NCBI GenBank assembly: GCA_965208745.1
Contig: CBDBPN010000003.1
Location: 1,302,001 to 1,366,000 of the forward strand
DNA from: VXNE01 sp965208745
Lineage (GTDB): Bacteria > Pseudomonadota > Gammaproteobacteria > Pseudomonadales > Azotimanducaceae
DNA: 64,000 nucleotides
Direction: 5' to 3'
In this document: piece by piece, positions 31,237-41,200 of the stretch
How the letters are laid out: every line of letters starts with the position of its first letter
Position numbering within the stretch: the first letter of the stretch is position 1
Made by a program: the position numbers and the translations under genes
The notes under the pieces: model-generated
What the model saw: the letters and a program-made list of their open reading frames with translations, nothing else
Database searches by the model: none
Told to the model about the DNA's origin: nothing

Positions 31237-32231
31237 AGGCTCCCGCCGACTTCCCGCGACTCCTGGCCATGTTCTTCGCCAACCACCTGATGCAGCAGCG
31301 CCAGGCGAGCCCGCATACCATCGCCAGCTACCGGGACACCTTCCGGCTGCTGGTGCGCTACGCGCAGCAGCAGCTGAAGAAGCCGCCTTCGGAACTGCGC
31401 CTTGACGACTTCGACTCCGCCTTCATCGGCGAGTTCCTGAGCCATCTCGAGAACGAGCGCGGCAACCGGGCGCGCTCCCGCAACGCCCGCCTGGCCGCCA
31501 TCCGCTCCTTCTTCCGCCATGTCGCCTTGCACGAGCCGCAACACGCGGCCCTCGCGCAACGTGTTCTGGCCATGCCGAGCAAACGCTATCTCCGCTCGCC
31601 CGTGGCCTGGCTCGACCGGGACGAAGTCGAAGCGCTGCTCCGTGCCCCGGACCCGCGGACCCGGTTCGGCCGTCGCGACCGGACTCTGCTCGCGGTGGCG
31701 GTGCAGACCGGGCTGCGGGCGTCGGAACTCATCGGACTGCGTTGCCGCGACGTGCAACTCGGCGCCGGCGCCCATCTGCGCTGTCATGGCAAGGGGCGCA
31801 AGGAACGCCACACGCCACTGCGCAGGGACGCGGCGGCGATGCTGAAGGCGTGGCTGAAGGAACGCCGCGGCGAACCGGACGACCCTGTCTTCCCGAATCA
31901 GCGCGGTCGAGCCCTGAGCCATGACAGCCTCGGCTACCTGCTGGCCAAACATCTGGCTACGGCGCGGGTCGACTGCCCCTCTCTCGCGAAGAAGCGCGTC
32001 ACCCCGCATTGCCTGCGCCACACCGCGGCCATGGAGCTTCTCGCCAACGGCGTCGACCGGGCGGTGATCGCGTTATGGCTCGGCCACGAGTCCGTCGAGA
32101 CGACCTTCATCTATCTGCATGCCGACCTCGAACTCAAAGAGCGGGCGATGGCCAAAACCTCGCCTTCGGACATCCGGCCGGCACGATACCGGCCCGACGA
32201 CGATCTGTTGGCCTTCCTGAACAGTCTCTGA
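31233..32231 (+). CDS. ritC: RitC tyrosine recombinase
   Basis: 332 residues. It begins MKAPADFPRLLAMFFANHLM with a SAM-like core-binding domain (PHTIASYRDTFRLLVRYAQQ). The catalytic domain shows Arg in VQTGLRASELIGLRC, HCLRHTAAMEL, WLGHESVETT and Tyr in TFIYLHADLEL. It is the last gene of the trio and the only ritC in the composite. The stop lies about 60 bp before the right terminal repeat. It is intact and closely resembles ordinary XerD-like recombinases. Confidence 0.9.
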   Translation: MKAPADFPRLLAMFFANHLMQQRQASPHTIASYRDTFRLLVRYAQQQLKKPPSELRLDDFDSAFIGEFLSHLENERGNRARSRNARLAAIRSFFRHVALHEPQHAALAQRVLAMPSKRYLRSPVAWLDRDEVEALLRAPDPRTRFGRRDRTLLAVAVQTGLRASELIGLRCRDVQLGAGAHLRCHGKGRKERHTPLRRDAAAMLKAWLKERRGEPDDPVFPNQRGRALSHDSLGYLLAKHLATARVDCPSLAKKRVTPHCLRHTAAMELLANGVDRAVIALWLGHESVETTFIYLHADLELKERAMAKTSPSDIRPARYRPDDDLLAFLNSL

Positions 32232-32290
32232 TTATTACGAAAACGATGGACCGAAGAGCCCGTGATCCGCCGACTCGCCGCGCGAATCCA

Positions 32291-32312
32291 GAATAATCCG
32301 GCGTCCAGAATA
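32291..32312. repeat. Right terminal inverted repeat of the RIT composite
   Basis: gaataatccggcgtccaga plus ata; the exact reverse complement of 26058-26079. It is followed directly by the tgcctc core copy (32313-32318) and the integrase fragment. Confidence 0.75.
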
Positions 32313-32318
32313 TGCCTC
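32313..32318. repeat. Right copy of the 6-bp core at the RIT composite
   Basis: tgcctc, the same as 26025-26030. Confidence 0.65.
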
Positions 32319-32988
32319 AGACCGTGCATCCGGTACAGACCCGCCTTGCGGGTCCGGTTCTCGTAGACCTTCAGCTGCTGTTTGTAGTTGCGGTCCGGCG
32401 GGATCAGCGCGCCGCCTCCGGCCAGCCTGCGCGCCTCGTCGAGCAGGCGGCGCTGGCTGTCCTTCAGAACCGGCACCTCGCGCGGGCGACCGCCCTTGGT
32501 GGTCGAGCCCTTCAGCCGGATGCGGTCGCCCCGGTCGTCCCTCGAGGGCGTGAACTTGATCGCCTCCTCGCGGCGCAAGCCGAACTCCGCCTCCATCCGC
32601 AGCGCCATGACGACGTGTCGGTCCTTCACCAGCGCCAGCTTCTCCGGATCGAGCACAATGCTCTTGTCCTCGTTGGTCACGAACTCGCGGTTGGCGATGC
32701 CGAGTTCCCGGTTGGAGGGCACCACCCCGGTCGGCCGATGCGCTCGCCCACCAGCGCACGTACGCCGTGCGGTTTTTCATCGTGCCGACGGTGCGCCCCT
32801 GGCGCTTCCACTCCTTGACCAGCGCCACGCGTGCTTGCGCCGGAGCCCGGTGGCCTTGAGCCCCTTGAAGCCGAGATCGTGCAGCGCGTCCGCGATCTGC
32901 GCCAGCGCGTAGGAGCGCGCCGTCCGCGTGCCGTGGGAGCCGTCGTCGTGCGCCGCCTGCGCTTCAGGTCGTAGTTCAGGTCACGCAT
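32319..32988 (-). pseudogene. Integrase gene, 5' fragment right of the RIT composite
   Basis: The minus strand starts MRDLNYDLK and, after frame changes, reads DGSHGTRTARSYALAQIADA, HDLGFKGLKATGLRRKH, LVKEWKRQGRTVGTMKNRTA, then an uninterrupted FGLRREEAIKFTP, KGGRPREVPVL and YRMHGLRH. There it meets the RIT right end. At least two frameshifts (near 32950 and 32820) and probably a third near 32740 are needed, so the gene was decaying in addition to being interrupted. The pattern resembles ICE-type tyrosine integrases of the Integrase_1 kind. Its missing end lies at 25901-26024. Confidence 0.75.
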
Positions 32989-32998
32989 CGGAGACGCT

Positions 32999-33718
32999 AT
33001 ACGCCTGCCCGCGCACCGGGTCTACGACCGCGTGTTTAGCAGTCCGCTAACCGGGAGACTGCGCGGAACGCCGTGCGCCGGACCAGCACCGATTGCGCCT
33101 CTGGAGCGAACGGCGTGGGCGCTTCTGGCGCGCGGGGAGTCTTTCAACGCCGGTGATGCGTTGGAGGCGGCATGAGGTACGTGGCGGACAATCGTGGCGG
33201 ACAATGTTGGAGGAGCCGGGGACGTGGGAGGTGACGATGGCCGAAAGCAAGCTTCCGGCCATCTCTGGCCCGGCAGGGACGAGGAGAGAGGATCACCCAG
33301 AGTTGCGTGAGTGAAGTGGCAGATGATGGCAGACAGGTCAGACCGACACGCCAAGAGCCTGAAACCCTGTACGGTCCTGAGAGACCTGAGAACCAATGAG
33401 GCGGGCGTGTGCGGATTCCATCAGGGCCCGGGAGCGCCGTGCTCCCAACCGGAGGCCGGATACACGCGAGCAACTGAACCTGCTGTCTCCTGGACCTTCG
33501 CTTGGCAATGCGGGGCGAACCATATACGCAGGGTTGACCGGGGAGCACGCATGCCAACTTGGCCAACCCCGACGGACGAGAGCGGCAGCCGCCGGATGGC
33601 GGTCGCGTCACGGGTTCGACGAGATCGTGGCCGTGCAGCCGTCGAAGGCGGGCGGGAGTTGTGCATCGCCGCGTCCACGCTGATCGCGCGCGGGGAAGCG
33701 AGGGTCTGTTGCTCAGCT
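32999..33718. other. Non-coding stretch before the IS5-type element
   Basis: About 720 bp with no supported gene. I see a short repeat (gtggcggacaat twice near 33181-33204), but no recognisable RNA or domain. Open frames on both strands look like chance. Confidence 0.45.
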
Positions 33719-34574
33719 AGGGCCTGTTCACACTAACGCAGCGCATCGACGATGAGCACGAACACGATGAAGCCGAGGAACATTTTGTCGAGCTTCTCGA
33801 AGCGCGAGAAGATGTGGCGGAAGCCCTTGAGGCGGCGGAACAGGCGCTCGACCTCGTTGCGCCGCTTGTACAGGTCCTTGTCGTACTCCCAGGGATCGAC
33901 GCGGTTGCTCTTGGGCGGGACCACGGGCACGAAGCCGAGGTCGAGGACCAGTTGCCGGGTGGCGTCGTCCTCGTATGCCTTGTCCATGATCATCGCCGGG
34001 TTGTTCGCGGGTTTTTCCAGCTTGTTCAGGAGCTTGCGCCCTTCCGGGGCGTCGTGGGCTTGGCCGGGGGAGAGCGAGAAGGCAACTGCCGTTCGAGCAT
34101 CCGCGGCAACCATATGAATCTTGGTGTTCCAGCCGCCGCGGGACTTGCCGATGGCTTGCGGACCGTTTTTCTTCGCGCGCCCGTGCCGTCCGGATGCACC
34201 TTGACGCTGGTGCTGTCGAGCCCGAACGCCTCGACCTTGACGCGCACCATCCGGTCTCTTTGCAGCTGTTCGAACACGCGGTCCAGCACGCCCTTCTTCG
34301 ACCAGCGGTTCATCCGCGTGTAGATCGTGTGCCAATTGCCGAACCGCGCCGGCAGGCCGCGCCACTTGCAGCCGTGCTCGGCCACGTGGAGGATCGCGTT
34401 GAGCACCTGCAGATTCGACAGGCTGACGTTCCCCCGTTGTTTCGGCAGCAGTGGCGCGATGCGCTCGAACTGGCTTTCCGTGAGTTCCACCTGCTTGATT
34501 CTCCGCCCTTTTCCCGTCCGGGAAGACGGCATGGGAGCATACCACACCAAGGACCATTTGTGTTAACAGGCCCT
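33719..34574 (-). mobile_element. IS5-family (IS427/IS1031-like) insertion sequence
   Basis: Inverted ends agggcctgttcacac (33719 on) and gtgttaacaggccct (to 34574) match at 14 of 15 positions. Both are flanked so that ctag is seen at each junction (33717-33720 and 34573-34576), as expected for insertion at a CTAG/TA target. The size of about 856 bp fits the group. Confidence 0.82.
33733..34532 (-). CDS. IS5-family transposase, two frames joined by a frameshift
   Basis: The first frame starts at the ATG at 34530-34532 and reads RIKQVELTESQFERIAPLLP, then ILHVAEHGCKWRGLPARFGN. It contains the first catalytic Asp in FGLDSTSVKVHPDG. The second frame carries GGWNTKIHMVAADARTAVAF, the Asp in IMDKAYEDDATR and the Glu in YKRRNEVERLFRRLKGFRHI, ending at 33733. 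The switch is near 34165, where the coding strand has an A-run (gaagaaaaacgg). Programmed frameshifting at such a site is usual for this IS group, so the pair probably makes one active protein of about 266 residues. Confidence 0.8.
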
Positions 34575-34626
34575 AGACTTGTGGCGCGTGGAGTTGTGCA
34601 TGTCAGTCAAGGCCGGAACCAGGACG

Positions 34627-35058
34627 ATGCGGCCCGTCCTGAATACGACGGGAGCATTGATCCTCGCCGTGGCGTTGTGCGGTCCGCAGACGGCGTGCCG
34701 GTCGGATTCGGCAGTGCACTCCGTCCCGGAGGGCCTTTTGGTCACGGTTTCACTCGACTGCATGGCACCGCTTGATGGCGAGAGGCTCGTAGCAGTCCCG
34801 CTGGAGACGGAACTGCGGGAGATCGCGGGCTTGGAGATACTGGAGGCTCATATCGTGCCGGGCATGGTGAGTGTACTGGGGAGGTTCCGGCTCGGTACCG
34901 GTCCTGTCGCCGCACTGGCGGAAGTGGAAGGCGCGGTGAGTCGCGCCAGACCGCGGTTTCCGGCGGGGGCAGAGGTGCGGTTGATCGTGTTGAAGGACGC
35001 GGCCAACGAGTTCCCGCCGCCCTCGGAGCGTTGCGCGGAGATAGGGATGCCCGCCTGA
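34627..35058 (+). CDS. Predicted exported protein with RND-porter-like fold
   Basis: 143 residues from the inner ATG (MRPVLNTTGALILAVALCG). This gives a signal peptide with a possible lipoprotein cysteine (PQTAC, a weak lipobox). The mature part reads VTVSLDCMAPLDGERLVAVP, LETELREIAGLEILEAHIVP and AVSRARPRFPAGAEVRLIVL. That order (entry strand, Pro-containing turn, regulatory helix, xxLEILEA, dispersed helix, P..GAE) mirrors a porter subdomain of RND pumps such as AcrB, but here as a small soluble protein. It may be a fragment of an RND pump or a periplasmic accessory protein. The longer frame from 34579 adds residues upstream of the signal peptide and is less likely. Confidence 0.5.
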   Translation: MRPVLNTTGALILAVALCGPQTACRSDSAVHSVPEGLLVTVSLDCMAPLDGERLVAVPLETELREIAGLEILEAHIVPGMVSVLGRFRLGTGPVAALAEVEGAVSRARPRFPAGAEVRLIVLKDAANEFPPPSERCAEIGMPA

Positions 35059-35086
35059 GGTCGGGGCCGGAACACCGGAGACGGAA

Positions 35087-35997
35087 TCACCCGTCCGGGG
35101 ACAGGTAGTCGGACCAGTCCTCCATGAGCTTCCGGCGGCGTTCGAAAAGGTCGCTGCGCCGGTAGGCGGCTTCGACGCGGTGGCTGTTGACATGCGCCAG
35201 GGCGAGCTCGCAGACCTCGGTCCTTTCGGCGGCCCAGTCGCGGAAGCCGTGCGGCACGGCACCGATATCGAGTTCGCGCAACAGCTTGGAGAGGGTGCTG
35301 TCGCCCAACACGCGACCGGTGGGAGATGGGAACAGCAAGCCGCCTTCGTCGGCGATCTCCCGCGCCTCGTCGAGCATGGCCACCGCGCGGGGGGAGAGCG
35401 GCACCCGGTGCTCGAGTTTCGCCTTCATGCGCTTCGGCGGCACCGTCCAGGTGGCGGCGTCGTCGTCCACCTCGTCCCAGCGCGCCCCGCGGACTTCCCC
35501 GGAGCGGCAGGCGATCAGCACGAGGAACTCGAAGGAGAGTGCCGTGGCCCGGCGGGCCTTCGAGGTGCGCACCCGTTCGAGTGCGGCGGCGACCTGCGCG
35601 TGCGGAAGCGCTTCTTGTGCTGGCGACGCACGCTGTTCTTGGGCAGCGCGGCAGAGATCGCATCGCCTGCAGGGTTGTCCTCGCGGTAGCCCTGCGCGAC
35701 CGCCCAGTTCATGACCGCGCCGATGCGCTGGCGGACGCGCCTCGCCGTTTCCCGTTTCGTCGACCAGATCGGTAGCAGCACCTCCATGACGTCGGCGGTG
35801 CTGATGCGGTCCACGCGCTTGGCGCCGATCCTGGGCACAGCATAGTCCCGCAGACTCGCGCGCCATTGGGCGGCGGATTTGCCGCCGTCCTTCCAGTTCT
35901 CGGCGTGGATTCCGATGACCGTCTCGACGGCCCGGTCGAAGGTAGGCGCGCGGCTGGCCGGTTCCCGGGGGTCGCGGCCCTCGGAGACGGTCCGCAA
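35087..35997 (-). pseudogene. Island integrase (P4-like tyrosine recombinase), truncated and frameshifted
   Basis: The visible N-terminus (MRTVSEGRDPREPASRAPTF) corresponds to the middle of P4-type integrases, so the arm-binding domain (about 80-100 residues) is missing. The core-binding domain follows (ENWKDGGKSAAQWRASLRDY). Near 35615 the frame must change to continue LPHAQVAAALERVRTSKA, LIACRSGEVRGARWDEVDD (Arg I), then HGFRDWAAERT (the His-Gly-Phe-Arg box) and LALAHVNSHRVEAAYRRSD (late His and Tyr). It lies about 120 bp inside the right 13-bp repeat, reading away from it. It is the likely source of the island's integration and is now inactive. Confidence 0.75.
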
Positions 35998-36118
35998 AAT
36001 TGTGGGGGGTATGCGCGCACCCGCTAGAACGTCAAGGAACGAAAAACGCTTTTTTATCAGTATGATAAGTGAACTTCCGGGGATCTAGGGGAACCGCCGA
36101 AATCGGTGTTCTGCGGTT

Positions 36119-36131
36119 TCCCTCTCCGCCA
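36119..36131. repeat. Candidate attR of the island
   Basis: tccctctccgcca, identical to the tRNA-Ser 3' end at 2421-2433. The preceding bases (gtgttc at 36106-36111) also resemble the T-loop start gggttc at the same spacing, with unrelated bases in between. Confidence 0.6.
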
Positions 36132-36262
36132 GTCCCTGTCCTTGACCGTCCCCATCGGATCGGTCATTGTTGCGACCCGACTCCAACGCGCCGGGTTGAG
36201 AGTCTGCGGCAGCTGTCGTCGAGTCATCGGCCCTCACCGCTGCCCGGTTCCGAGGCGATGAC

Positions 36263-38278
36263 ATGGACGAGTTCCGAATGCGCCTGACGGAAGAGCTGAT
36301 CCTGTTGATGCTCAACGAGTCGAGCGGATATCTCGAGATGGTGCCCGGCTGGGACTTCTCGTGCGTGATGGCAGGCGCCGTCATCGCCGACCTCGCGTTG
36401 GAAGACCGCATCGACACCGACCTTCAGTCGCTGTATCTCCTCGACGCCACGCCAACAGGCGACGGGCTGCTCGATCCGACGCTAGAGGAGATCAGCAAGT
36501 CCGAAGATCGCTCGGATACGCAATTCTGGGTCGAACGGAACACCTCCCGGGCGGAGGAGATCGTCACCCTGACGCTGCAGCGACTGGTGGACAAGGGGGT
36601 GCTCGAATACGAGTCGGGGGGATTCTGGACACTGTCACGCTCGGTTTCCCGTTCGGGCATGTACCCGAGCGCGGACGGGGCGCTCCGAAGGGAAGCCAAG
36701 GCCCGCATCCTCAACGTCGTCCTCAACGACGACATCCCCGACCCGAGGGACGTCATCCTCGTCGGGTTGATGCACACCTGCGACGGCTTCAAGAACCTTC
36801 TGCCGGAAGAAGACTACGAGGAGAAGCGCGAGCGCATCGAGACGGTCGCCGGCATGGACCTGGTCGGGCGTTCCGTGGCAACCGCCGTGAAGGCCAGCAC
36901 GGTCAAACCGAAGACCCGACCCGTTCTGCTCACGAAGCCGATCCCCAAGCTCCCGGTGGTCGACATCCTGCGACAGCGTGACTTGCTCGCCGGCAACATT
37001 CCCAAGGCGACGTGCCGCATCTTCGAGGAGCACGGGCCGGTGGTGAGGGTGCCCCTGAGTATGCACGGCCAACCGGTCGTCGCGCTGATGGGGCCGGAGT
37101 GCAACAGCTGGGTAAACAAGCAAGGGCGGTTCTACCTTCGGTCCAAGGACTACATCCAGGGACTCGAAGGCGTCTTCGGCGCTTCGAGGACGCTGCCGGG
37201 CATGGATGGCGCGGAACACCACAAGATGCGCAAGTCACTCCGCACCGCCTACTCCAGGGCGACACTTGCCAAGCGCCTGCCCGAGCTGATCTCCCTCTGC
37301 AGGGAGTCGGTCGGCGCATGGAACGAGGGCGACGTCTTCGGCGCAACGAAGGCCTTCCAGAACTACATGAGCAGCCAGGTTTCGCACCTGACCATGGGCG
37401 TCGACTGCAGCCACTTCGTCGACGACCTGCTTGCCTACGAGCACCGCGCACTGGTAACGCACGTGCAGGGCGCAATGCCCAAGTTCATGTTGTCGACGCC
37501 GAAGATGAGGCGCTCCCGGAAGTATGTGCGCGAACTGCTCGACGCCATCCACGCGTCGCACACCCCCGCCCAAAGAAAAGGGAAACCGCTGGACGTTGCC
37601 GATGCCATACTAGACCTGCATCGGAACGACCCGCAGTTCCTGCCGGAAACCGACATCACCTTCCCCTTCGTCGCGGCGATGGTCGCCAGCATCTATCTCG
37701 GCAGTGCGCTCGGTTTCGCCGTGTATGCCATGGTCAACGACCCGGAGTTGTACGCCGGCGTCCGCGCGGAAGCCGATGCGCTGTTCGGCGGAAATCGCGA
37801 GCCGCAGGCCGAGGACTTCGCCAACCTCAAGAGTATCGACGTGACGCACCGGCTCTTCCTCGAGTCGGAACGCATGTATCCGGTCATCCCCTGGCAGCTA
37901 CGAACGGTCATGAACCAATGCGTGGTCAACGGCTTCGAGTTGCCGCCCAAGACACGGGTGTTGATTTGCCATACCGCGACGCACTACTCGCAGGACCTGT
38001 TCGAGAACCCGCTGAAGTTCGACATCGACCGCTACCTGCCGGAGCGTTGGGAGCGCACGACGCCGAGTGCGTACGTGCCCTACGGACTCGGGACGCACAC
38101 TTGCCTGGGGCATCGATGGCTGGAACTGCAGATGGTGGTGAACCTTCTCGTGATCGCGCACCACCTGGAACTGCAGATACTGCCGGAGAACTACAAGATG
38201 CGCATCAATCCGTTTCCAACGGCGGCGCCGAGCAAGAAGCTGAAGTTCCGCGTCGCCAGGGTTAGACACGCCGTCTGA
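36263..38278 (+). CDS. GPP34 domain - cytochrome P450 fusion protein
   Basis: 671 residues. Residues 1 to about 215 match the GPP34/GOLPH3 fold: RLTEELILLMLNESSG, VMAGAVIADLALEDRIDTD, DATPTGDGLLDPTLEEI, LQRLVDKGVLEYE, DPRDVILVGLMHTCDGF. In eukaryotes this fold binds phosphoinositide headgroups on membranes; bacterial versions are mostly uncharacterised. Residues of about 225-671 are a cytochrome P450: ExxR at Glu534-Arg537 (LESERMYP) and the haem loop YGLGTHTCLGHRW with Cys614. The I-helix (FVAAMVASIYLGSALGFAVY) lacks the usual acid-Thr pair, which may alter oxygen activation. It leads an operon with an RND pump (13-bp gap) and a sterol-methyltransferase-like gene, so a membrane lipid or steroid substrate is likely (inference). 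Confidence 0.85.
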   Translation: MDEFRMRLTEELILLMLNESSGYLEMVPGWDFSCVMAGAVIADLALEDRIDTDLQSLYLLDATPTGDGLLDPTLEEISKSEDRSDTQFWVERNTSRAEEIVTLTLQRLVDKGVLEYESGGFWTLSRSVSRSGMYPSADGALRREAKARILNVVLNDDIPDPRDVILVGLMHTCDGFKNLLPEEDYEEKRERIETVAGMDLVGRSVATAVKASTVKPKTRPVLLTKPIPKLPVVDILRQRDLLAGNIPKATCRIFEEHGPVVRVPLSMHGQPVVALMGPECNSWVNKQGRFYLRSKDYIQGLEGVFGASRTLPGMDGAEHHKMRKSLRTAYSRATLAKRLPELISLCRESVGAWNEGDVFGATKAFQNYMSSQVSHLTMGVDCSHFVDDLLAYEHRALVTHVQGAMPKFMLSTPKMRRSRKYVRELLDAIHASHTPAQRKGKPLDVADAILDLHRNDPQFLPETDITFPFVAAMVASIYLGSALGFAVYAMVNDPELYAGVRAEADALFGGNREPQAEDFANLKSIDVTHRLFLESERMYPVIPWQLRTVMNQCVVNGFELPPKTRVLICHTATHYSQDLFENPLKFDIDRYLPERWERTTPSAYVPYGLGTHTCLGHRWLELQMVVNLLVIAHHLELQILPENYKMRINPFPTAAPSKKLKFRVARVRHAV

Positions 38279-38291
38279 CGACGCCGCACGT

Positions 38292-41200
38292 GTGAACGAC
38301 TACTCGGGGGAGCCGGCCGGACCCATCGCCTACATGGCGAGCAACGGCGTCGCCGCCAACCTGTTCATGTTCGCCATCCTGGCGGCCGGCCTCGTGTCGC
38401 TCCCCGGTCTGGAACGCCAGTCCTGGCCGACCCTGGCCTTCAACCACATCGAAGTCTTCATCGCCTATCCCGGCGCCACTCCCGAGGAGGTGGAGGAGTC
38501 GATCATCGCCAAGGTCGAAGAACAGGTCAGTTCGCTCGACGGCGTGCGCGCGGTCAAGTCCCTGGCCGCGCCGGGGATGGCCTCGGTCAGGATCCAGGTG
38601 AAATCGGGCACCGACATTCCCGCGGCGATAGACGACATCGAATCGGCCGTCTCCCGCATACAGTCCTTTCCGGTCGGTGCCCGGCGGCCCGAAGTCACCG
38701 AGATGACCAGCCGACAGAGCATCATTCGACTGGTGGTCTACGGTGACATTTCCGAACGCTCCCTGAAGGAACTCGCCTACCAGATCGAGGACGAACTCGC
38801 ATCGCTCCCAACCGTATCGCTGGTCGAGACCAGCGGCCTGCGGGACTACGAGATCTCCATCGAAGTGCCGCTGAATCGACTGCGCTCGCTGGGACTCACG
38901 CTCGACGACATCGCCGCCGCCGTTCGCCGCAGCTCCCTCGACCTGTCCGCCGGCCGCATCGACACCGCGGACGAGCAGGTACGGATTCGCTCCCTTGGGC
39001 AGCGTTACGTGCAACACGACTTCGAGGAGATCGTCGTGCTTAGCCGCAGCGACGGCACGACCGTACGACTGGGTGACATCGCCGACGTTCGGGACGGCTT
39101 CGAGGATGTCGACCTGATCGTCCGCCACGAAGACAAGCCGGCCGCTTTCGTCGAGGTCTCCCGCGTCGAAGGGGAACACGTGCTGGAGGTGGCGACGGCC
39201 GTGCACGAGCACGTCGCCAACGTCATCGTCCCGTCCCTGCCGGCGGGCGTCGAAGTCGACATCCTGAACGACGAGTCGCAGACGTACTCCGAACGGGCCG
39301 AACTTCTGCTCAAGAACGGCGCTCTGGGCCTCACGCTCGTCCTGGTCGCGCTGGCCCTGTTCCTGGAGATCCGGCTCGCGGTGTGGGTTGTCGCGGGGCT
39401 GGCGACGTCGCTCGTAGGCGTTCTGGCGGTGATGCTGGTCCTCGACGTCGCGCTCGACCTGCACTCTCTGTTCGTGTTCGTCCTGGCCATCGGAATCATC
39501 GTCGACGACGCGATCATCGTGGCGGAGACCATCCACCTCGAACGCCAGCGGGGGACACCGGGTTTCGTCGCCGCGATCCGCGGCGCCCGACGCATCAAGG
39601 TGCCGCTGACCTTCGCCGTACTGACCTCCATCGTGGCGTTCACCCCCGTTTTCTTCATCCCCGGGGGCATCGGCGACGCCTGGCAGGCGTTGCCGATCAT
39701 GATCATCGCCATGCTGCTGATATCGTTGTTCGAGTCGCTGTTCGTGCTGCCCAATCACCTGTCGCACCTGCACGGTCCCGAATGGGTTCCCACCAGCGGC
39801 GTCGACCGGTTCTTTGCGCGGACCAGGGGTCATGTCGACGGCGCGCTCGCCCGGTTCGTCGAGGGTCCCCTGGACCGGGCGCTGCGCTTCGCGACCGACC
39901 AACCCGCGGTCTTGATCGCCGGCGCGTTGGGGCTCCTGGTCCTGAGCGTCTCCCTGTTGCCGGCGGGCATTGTCACCTCCTCCTTCGCCGACGTCGTGGA
40001 GGGAGACTTCGCAACAGCCCGTCTCGAGATGCCGGACGGAACGTCCTCGAACAGGACCCACGAGGTGGCGAAGGACTTGGAGGCGGCCGGTTACCGGGCG
40101 ATCGAACGTCTCACCCGCGACCGGCCCGAGGACGCGCCGTCCGTGATATCCGGCGTGACGGTGACGGTCGGTCAGGGACCGCGTCGGGAGGGCGGCGGCC
40201 TTACACCGGCGCCGAGTCTGAATCCCCAGGCCAACATCGCGGCCATCGAGTTCAAGCTCATCGGCGTGCAGCAGCGCGAGATCACCACCGGCGAAATCGT
40301 TCAGGCATGGCGCGAGGAAGTGGGCAACCCGCCCCATGTCCGGGGCATCACGTTCAGCGGCGAGGTCGTCGACTTCGGCGCCGCCGTGGAGGTGCTTCTC
40401 TCGCACCCCGACTCCGAACGCCTTCCCTCGATTGCGAGCAGCCTGGCCGACAGCCTTCGACGCATCGACGGCGTGTTCGACGTCCGGTCGGACCACACGC
40501 CCGGCGTCAAGGAGGTCCAGCTCGGTCTGCGTCCCGAAGCCCGGACGCTCGGGCTCACCCAGGAGGCGCTGGCCGTGCAGGCACGCGCCGCGTTCTTCGG
40601 CGCGGAAGTCGAGCGCGTGCAGCGGGGCCGGGACGAGGTGGGCGTGTTCGTGCGCCTGCCCGACGATGAACGCAACGCCATCGCCGACATCGAGGCGTAT
40701 CCGATTCGGACCGCTTCCGGCGGCGAGGTTCCACTGAGTCAGGTGGCAACCCTGGATGCGGGCATCGCCGCCCCGATCATCCGTCGCCGGGACGGTCAGC
40801 GCGCCGTCACCGTCACCGCCGATGTGGACCTGACCGTGATCACCGGCGGGGAAGCCAATGCCGTGCTGGTCGATTCGATCCTGCCCGAACTCACCGCCGC
40901 GAATCCGGACCTGACCTACCTGCTGGGGGGTGAACAGCAGCAACAGCTTGACTCTCTCGATGCGCTCTATCGCGGGTTCGCGATCGCAATGCTCATGATC
41001 TTCGCGCTTCTGGCGATTCCCCTTCGGTCCTACACCAAACCGTTCATCGTCATGGCGGCGATCCCGTTCGGGGTCGTCGGCGTGATTCTCGGCCACCTGA
41101 TACTGGGGATCACCTTCACCACGACGGCCATCCTGGGCATCCTGGGCTTGAGCGGCGTGGTCGTGAACGATTCGCTGGTCATGCTCGATGCCATCGATCA

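Larger units (their letters stand above)
26031..32312 (+). mobile_element. Composite of two nested RIT (recombinase-in-trio) elements
   Basis: The segment is bounded by the tgcctc repeats and has 22-bp perfect terminal inverted repeats (26058-26079 and 32291-32312, beginning tattctggacgccgg). It contains RIT1 (ritA and ritB, both broken), into whose ritB a second RIT element (from about 28346) has inserted. Only one ritC and one right end remain. The simplest reading is insertion of RIT2 into RIT1, then recombination that deleted RIT1's tail or merged it with RIT2's. A 20-bp perfect palindrome (26031-26050, ttattccgaa/ttcggaataa) at the left margin may be a remnant of another RIT end. Confidence 0.75.

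Noticed and set aside
32999..33718. Group II intron or retroelement RNA
   Set aside because: Some repeats and hairpins, but no domain V-like element and no reverse transcriptase.
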